Assembly (NCBI GenBank): GCA_021405315.1
Contig: QWIH01000016.1
Coordinates: forward strand, 1-64,000
DNA from: Leptolyngbya sp. PLA1
GTDB lineage: Bacteria > Planctomycetota > Phycisphaerae > Phycisphaerales > UBA1924
Length of the DNA stretch: 64,000 nucleotides
Direction of reading: 5' to 3'
Shown here: in pieces, positions 60,438 to 64,000 of the stretch
Layout: the number at the start of each line of letters is the position of its first letter
Numbering within the stretch: the stretch's first letter is position 1
Notes under the pieces: model-generated
Databases searched by the model: none
What the model saw: only the letters and a program-made list of their open reading frames with translations
What the model was told of the DNA's origin: nothing
Translations under genes and position numbers: made by a program

Positions 60438-61211
60438 TCACTCGTGGGCGAACTCCGGGTTGAACTGGTTGGTGATCGGGCTGGTGTACACGCGTTCAAA
60501 CGGGCGCGCCGCGGCGTGGGCGTCGAGGTAGCCGTAGTTCGACACCGCCAGCCCCGTGCGGTCCCTGCCCCCCCATTTCGCGATCCGCACCTGGTTGGAG
60601 GCGAGCGGGGCGGCCTGCGCGCCGCTGCGCCAGTGCTCGGCGTGCGGGTGGTCCGACACCGCGTAGTCCCCGTGCTCCGCGAGCAGCACGAACTGCACGG
60701 TGCCCGAGGGGCGGGGGATCAGGTCGATGCGGTCGAAGGGCTCTCGATCCGAGAGACCCGGGTTGTAGGTGCGGGAGAGGAAGTTGTTCATCCCGTAGCT
60801 CGTGCGGCGGAAGGACCCGCCGACCGGGCCCTCGCCGCCATCACGGGACACCCAGTACCGGCTCGCGTCCCCGGGGCTCTTGAGCACCGGAGGAGTCACG
60901 TACTGGTCTGGCGGGTGCGTGGGGTCGTAGTCCAGGGGAATGGAGCCGATGAAATCACGAAGCGTGAAGACGAAGGACAGCCGTGGGTCTCCACCCCCGC
61001 CGTGAGGCAGCCCCACGTCGGCGAGGCGTCCCCTGTTCGCGTCGGCGTACGCCGCCTGGGCGAGCTGGAGGGAGCGGACGTTCGCGAGGCAGCGGGTCGC
61101 CCGCGCGGTCTGGCGTGCCCTCGCGAGCGAGGGCAGGAGCACGCCGATGAGCAGGGCGATGACCGCGACCACGACCAGCAGCTCGATGAGCGTGAAGGCG
61201 CGGACACGCAT
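60438..61211 (-). CDS. Planctomycete-type prepilin, H-x9-DG-like class
   Basis: 257 residues. The leader MRVRA before FTLIELLVVVAVIALLIGVLLPSLARAR is the planctomycete form with Ala at -1 and the very conserved IELLVV-LLPSL-AR stem. The soluble part is rich in loops and aromatic residues (WVSRDGGEGPVGG, FVLLAEHGDYAVSDHPHAEHW). This abundant class is usually annotated as a type II secretion system prepilin-type protein; dozens per genome are common. The substrate is unknown. It lies between the DUF2946-like gene (63 bp upstream) and the dockerin gene (25 bp downstream). Confidence 0.82.
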   Translation of the reverse strand: MRVRAFTLIELLVVVAVIALLIGVLLPSLARARQTARATRCLANVRSLQLAQAAYADANRGRLADVGLPHGGGGDPRLSFVFTLRDFIGSIPLDYDPTHPPDQYVTPPVLKSPGDASRYWVSRDGGEGPVGGSFRRTSYGMNNFLSRTYNPGLSDREPFDRIDLIPRPSGTVQFVLLAEHGDYAVSDHPHAEHWRSGAQAAPLASNQVRIAKWGGRDRTGLAVSNYGYLDAHAAARPFERVYTSPITNQFNPEFAHE

Positions 61212-61274
61212 GGGAAGACTCCCAGGGTGCGGATCGATCGGTGCGATGCGGTGGTACGAGGGGGGTCGACGGGC

Positions 61275-61643
61275 TCAGAGCGCGGGCGGACCCCGGGGCG
61301 GGGCGTCACACAGCGTCGTCAACACCCGCGGCGCGGTCTCCGGCCGGTGATCCGGACGGGCACGCGCAAGGGTCGGCGCGGGGGGCACGGGAACCGAGGT
61401 GCCGAGTTCCGCGCGGGCCTGGTGAACGAGGAAGCAAAAGCCGCAGGAGTCCTGGTCATCACCCGCCGGGTCACGGTCGTGCCCGTCAGGCCGTGCGTCA
61501 CCGCTGGCGTGATCCGGGAGGTGCGAGACATCGACGACGGTGCCCGCACGCCCCGCCGCGTGCCCGTGCGTGTGGAGGAGGGCTGCGGTCGGCGTCATGA
61601 CCACCGCCAGCGCCACCAGGACGCCGAGCAGGCGGCGGAACAT
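61275..61643 (-). CDS. DUF2946-like small exported His/Cys protein
   Basis: 122 residues. The signal peptide is MFRRLLGVLVALAVVMTPTAA. It is followed by a His/Asp-rich run (HTHGHAAG, SHLPDHASGDARPDGHDRD) and DSCGFCFLVHQAR, then a Pro-rich end, APPRGPPAL. The HTHGH, C-x-x-C-x-x-x-H and terminal RGPPA elements are those I associate with DUF2946 proteins, often found with metal uptake genes; the match is by pattern. Metal binding is plausible. It starts at ATG 61643 with no ribosome site and a palindrome immediately before it, behind a good promoter. Candidate metal-responsive gene. Confidence 0.68.
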   Translation of the reverse strand: MFRRLLGVLVALAVVMTPTAALLHTHGHAAGRAGTVVDVSHLPDHASGDARPDGHDRDPAGDDQDSCGFCFLVHQARAELGTSVPVPPAPTLARARPDHRPETAPRVLTTLCDAPPRGPPAL

Positions 61644-61661
61644 TTGAGAATCGAGTCTCAA
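61644..61661. promoter_or_regulatory. Palindromic operator of the DUF2946-like gene
   Basis: TTGAGAATCGAGTCTCAA: 16 of 18 positions are self-complementary. It begins directly next to the start codon and ends at the predicted +1, an ideal repression site. The half TTGAGAATC resembles Fur-family half-sites, but even spacing differs from the usual 7-1-7 form. Confidence 0.6.
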
Positions 61662-61668
61662 CAAGGCT

Positions 61669-61697
61669 ATTACAGCAGAGCGGACGACGGGAGTCAA
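61669..61697 (-). promoter_or_regulatory. Promoter of the DUF2946-like gene
   Basis: On the minus strand TTGACT (61692-61697), 17-bp spacer, TGTAAT (61669-61674). Each hexamer is one mismatch from consensus, making it the best sigma-70 match in the window. The expected start is near 61662, at the palindrome's edge. Confidence 0.7.
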
Positions 61698-61725
61698 GGG
61701 GAATCCGCCCCGGGACCGGGGGGTC

Positions 61726-62820
61726 TCAGCGGCCGCCCTCGCCCGCGATGGAGGAGCGCATCTGCGTGTCCGCCTGCACGTTCTGCATCTTGTAGTAGTC
61801 CATGATGCCAAGGCGCCCGGAGCGGAAGGCCTCCGCCATAGCCTTGGGCACCTCGGCCTCCGCGAGCACCACCAGCGCCTTGTTTTCCTCGATCTTGGCC
61901 TTGTTCTCCTGCTCGAGGGCCATCGCCAGTGCGCGTCGCTTCTCGGCCTCGGCCTGGAATCGCTTCTTGTCTGCCTCGGCCTGTGCCGCCTGGAGTTGAG
62001 CGCCGATGTTCTCGCCGACGTCCACGTCCGCGATGTCGATCGAGAGGATCTCGAAGGCGGTGCCCGCATCGAGGCCGGACTTCATGACGGTCTTGGAGAT
62101 GTCGTCGGGGTTCTCGAGCACGGCCTTGTGGTCGTGCGCGGAGCCGATCGTGGAGACGATGCCCTGGCCGACGCGGGCGATGATCGTCTCCTCTGTGGCG
62201 CCGCCGACAAGGCGGGCGATGTTCGTTCGGACCGTGACGCGGGCCTTGACCTTGAGCTGGATGCCATCCTTGGCGACGGCGTCGATGGTCTGCCTCGGGC
62301 CCTGCACCGCGGGGCAGTCGATGACCTTGGGGTTCACGGAGGTGTGCACGGCATCGAGGATGTCACGCCCCGCGAGGTCGATGGCGGTCGCGGTGTTGAA
62401 CGGGAGATCGATCTTGGCGCCGCGGGCGGCGATCATGGCGCTGATGACGTTGCTCACGCGCCCGCCGGCAAGGTAGTGCGTCTCGATCAGATTCGTGGGG
62501 ATGTCCATGCCGGACTTGACGGCGCGGATGCGGTTGAGCACCACGGTCCGCAGGTCCACCTTCCGGAGCTTCATGCCCACCATGTCCCACAGTCCCACGC
62601 GGGCGTTGCTGGTGTACGCCTGGATGTAGAGGTTGATGAACTGGATGAGGAAGATGGCCAGCAGCAGCAGGATGATGCCGACGATGACGATGGCGCCGAT
62701 GATGACCGCGTCGAGGATGCCGGGTCCGCCGCCGCCGCCGGCGGGCTGTGCGAGTGCCGGGGTCGTAAAGGCGGCGAGGAAGAGCACGGAGGCGGCGGTG
62801 ATGGCGGAGCGCTGGGTCAT
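61726..62820 (-). CDS. floA: Flotillin-like protein FloA
   Basis: Membrane-microdomain scaffold, 364 residues. An N-terminal hydrophobic segment (about 8-25) could be a cleaved leader or membrane helix, and a hairpin-like helix follows at about 35-62. The SPFH region begins [21 protein letters not shown] and runs [17 protein letters not shown] and [31 protein letters not shown], with the coiled-coil end rich in Ala/Glu as in YqfA-type FloA. FloA is typically about 330 residues, so the first 30 are extra. Just downstream of two NfeD-like genes, as in Bacillus yqeZ-yqfA-yqfB. It has its own TATACT box with a 41-nt leader. Confidence 0.92.
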   Translation of the reverse strand: MTQRSAITAASVLFLAAFTTPALAQPAGGGGGPGILDAVIIGAIVIVGIILLLLAIFLIQFINLYIQAYTSNARVGLWDMVGMKLRKVDLRTVVLNRIRAVKSGMDIPTNLIETHYLAGGRVSNVISAMIAARGAKIDLPFNTATAIDLAGRDILDAVHTSVNPKVIDCPAVQGPRQTIDAVAKDGIQLKVKARVTVRTNIARLVGGATEETIIARVGQGIVSTIGSAHDHKAVLENPDDISKTVMKSGLDAGTAFEILSIDIADVDVGENIGAQLQAAQAEADKKRFQAEAEKRRALAMALEQENKAKIEENKALVVLAEAEVPKAMAEAFRSGRLGIMDYYKMQNVQADTQMRSSIAGEGGR

Positions 62821-62867
62821 GAGGGGGTCCCCGGGGTGAATCGTTCCGCGAAGAGCGGGCGTCGTGG

Positions 62868-62873
62868 AGTATA
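62868..62873 (-). promoter_or_regulatory. -10 box of floA
   Basis: TATACT on the minus strand, leader of about 41 nt before ATG 62820. No matching -35. It would allow floA to be expressed apart from the NfeD genes. Confidence 0.42.
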
Positions 62874-62909
62874 CGTGGGCGCAAACCCGCAGCGCACTCC
62901 CGGGAACGT

Positions 62910-63431
62910 TCAGGCCCGGCCCGCGTCATCGACCCGCCGGACGCGGAGCTGCGCGACGTCCTGTCCCGTGACGCGCACGCGAGTCCCCGCGGGCAGGATG
63001 AACGCTTCGGAGATCGCGTCGTACCGCTTGCCCGCGATCTCCACCGTGCCCACGGGGCGCAGCTCGGTCAGCACGACGCCCTCCCGCCCGAGGATCGATC
63101 GGGCGGCCTCCGCCGCGTCCGCCTCGGCCTTCGCCGCGCGGGCTCGCTCCTCATCGCTGGGCGTGCCGATGATGCGCCGCCCGAGGGGCGTGTGGGGCCA
63201 GACCTTGAGTCCGTACGCGAGCGCCGCCGGACCCATCACCAGCACGCTCAGCGTGCCCGTGAGGCCCCAGGTTCGGCCCGCGCCGATCCAGAGCACCACG
63301 ACGCCGGCGATGGTCGCGACGATCGCCGTGAGGCCCAGCGCGCCCCCCGTGGGGATAAAGAACTCCGAGATCATCAGGACAAGACCGAGGGCGATCAGCA
63401 CCCAGCCCCATACCAGCGGATTCTCCATCAT
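62910..63431 (-). CDS. NfeD-like membrane protein
   Basis: 173 residues. Two or three hydrophobic helices at about 7-27 and 30-75 ([44 protein letters not shown]), then a linker of about 30 charged residues and a C-terminal OB-fold domain at about 110-160 ([25 protein letters not shown] and [16 protein letters not shown]). This is the short NfeD form, thought to work with SPFH proteins such as FloA. The ATGATG start overlaps the stop of the larger NfeD-like gene upstream, so the two are translationally coupled. floA follows 89 bp downstream. Confidence 0.85.
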   Translation of the reverse strand: MMENPLVWGWVLIALGLVLMISEFFIPTGGALGLTAIVATIAGVVVLWIGAGRTWGLTGTLSVLVMGPAALAYGLKVWPHTPLGRRIIGTPSDEERARAAKAEADAAEAARSILGREGVVLTELRPVGTVEIAGKRYDAISEAFILPAGTRVRVTGQDVAQLRVRRVDDAGRA

Positions 63432-64000
63432 GCGGTCGCCCCCCGGTCCGGCTCCACGCCCACCCTCATGCCGTCCACGCTCGTGACCCGCACTCGCGTC
63501 CCGGCCTCGATCATCCCGAACTCCGCGACCGCATCGACGATGACGCCCCCGATCTCCACGCGTCCCGCGGGCCTCATCACCGTGATGGCGATCCCGGACT
63601 CCCCGATCGCGGGAGCCCCGGGGGCCGTCTCCGCGATGGCGTCCAGCGTTCCGGGGCTGTCGTCGTCGCTCGCGGCGTCGCGCAGCACGAGGCGCGAGAG
63701 CCCGGGAATGGACCTCAGGTTTCGCGCGACCAGCGCGATGCCCGCGGCGGCGGTCACCATGGCCAGCAAGACCGTCGCGCCGTAGTAGAGCAGGTCCGTT
63801 CGGCCCTCGGGAGAGCTCGGCACCAGCCCGTTGCCGCTGGGTGCGAACACGCCGACCAGGCCCAGGAACAGGAGGATCAATCCGAAGATGCCGGGCGCGC
63901 CGAAGCCGGGCACGACGAACACCTCCAGCAGCAGCATGCCGATGCCGCAGATGATCGCGACCACGGCCCACCAGCTCGCCATCCCGATGAGCATCGGGGG
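63428..64000 (-). CDS. NfeD-family membrane protein (5' end probably beyond window)
   Basis: At least 189 codons; the frame stays open to the window edge (an ATG occurs at 63994). The N-terminal part visible is SWWAVVAIICGIGMLLLEVFVVPGFGAP and FGLILLFLGLVGVF, a typical NfeD helix pair. A third helix lies near residues 67-90. The C-terminal OB-fold domain starts GESGIAITVMRPAGRVEIGG and ends [16 protein letters not shown]. Whether an N-terminal ClpP-like protease domain exists, as in long NfeD (YqeZ) proteins, cannot be seen. Coupled to the next gene by the ATGATG overlap. Partner of FloA by context. Confidence 0.8.
   Translation of the reverse strand, partial: PPMLIGMASWWAVVAIICGIGMLLLEVFVVPGFGAPGIFGLILLFLGLVGVFAPSGNGLVPSSPEGRTDLLYYGATVLLAMVTAAAGIALVARNLRSIPGLSRLVLRDAASDDDSPGTLDAIAETAPGAPAIGESGIAITVMRPAGRVEIGGVIVDAVAEFGMIEAGTRVRVTSVDGMRVGVEPDRGATA

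Noticed and set aside
1..64000. tRNA, rRNA, CRISPR arrays, insertion sequences, phage genes
   Set aside because: None seen in any gap: no cloverleaf, no regular spaced direct repeats, no transposase motif, no conserved rRNA stretch.

Overview
The window is high-GC bacterial DNA that reads as a planctomycete of the class Phycisphaerae. Six secreted proteins end in the same Cys-flanked pair of dockerin-like calcium loops that I know from Phycisphaerales annotation as the GC-type dockerin. There are also planctomycete-style prepilin leaders (R-A-F-T-L-I-E-L-L), a DUF58/BatA/von Willebrand factor cluster next to a DUF4175 operon, FloA with NfeD partners, and a meso-diaminopimelate type MurE. The taxonomic call is an inference from gene content. 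I saw no rRNA, tRNA, CRISPR array, insertion sequence or phage gene.

Layout. 1-10990 is housekeeping: a PIN/TRAM membrane protein cut by the window edge, an M42-like peptidase divergent from an ArfB-like GGQ protein, an M14 carboxypeptidase, guaB, a glycogen debranching enzyme coupled to a DUF58 protein, a fRMsr-like GAF protein and an RluA-type pseudouridine synthase. 11026-17639 is a minus-strand type IV pilus cluster: pilT, pilC/gspF, a GspI/PilV-like prepilin, a 960-residue PilX-like protein with calcium loops, and a PilW-like prepilin. 17801-20426 holds a small membrane protein divergent from an ArsR-type regulator that overlaps a secreted two-DTG aspartic protease. 20516-37077 is a secreted-protein island: five GC-dockerin proteins (beta-propeller-like, DUF11, two tandem M36 metallopeptidases, an M1 aminopeptidase), with a thioesterase and a prepilin among them. 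37085-50755 holds two divergent operons of the DUF58/BatA/VWA/DUF4175/prenyltransferase-repeat type with phosphofructokinase between them. 50769-56453 is murE-murF-mraY with a divergent amino-acid dehydrogenase. 56489-61643 holds an ABC exporter (ATPase, FtsX-like permease with a His-rich loop, DUF3299 protein), a sixth dockerin protein, a prepilin and a DUF2946-like protein behind a palindromic operator. 61726-64000 is floA and two NfeD-like genes.

How the genes work together. The pilus genes supply assembly and retraction parts and a candidate calcium-binding minor pilin. The dockerin proteins look like an extracellular protein-degradation set sharing one C-terminal module whose receptor is not in the window. 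The ArsR/protease pair and the DUF2946-like gene carry the clearest local operators.

The strongest structural signal is in the promoters. About eleven first-in-operon genes have a TANNNT hexamer whose last T lies 6-7 nt (once 10 nt) before the start codon, usually with no Shine-Dalgarno sequence, which implies leaderless transcripts. I used this pattern to choose several starts. Genes inside operons, and most genes for secreted proteins, use a GGAGG-type ribosome site or ATGA/GTGA overlaps instead.
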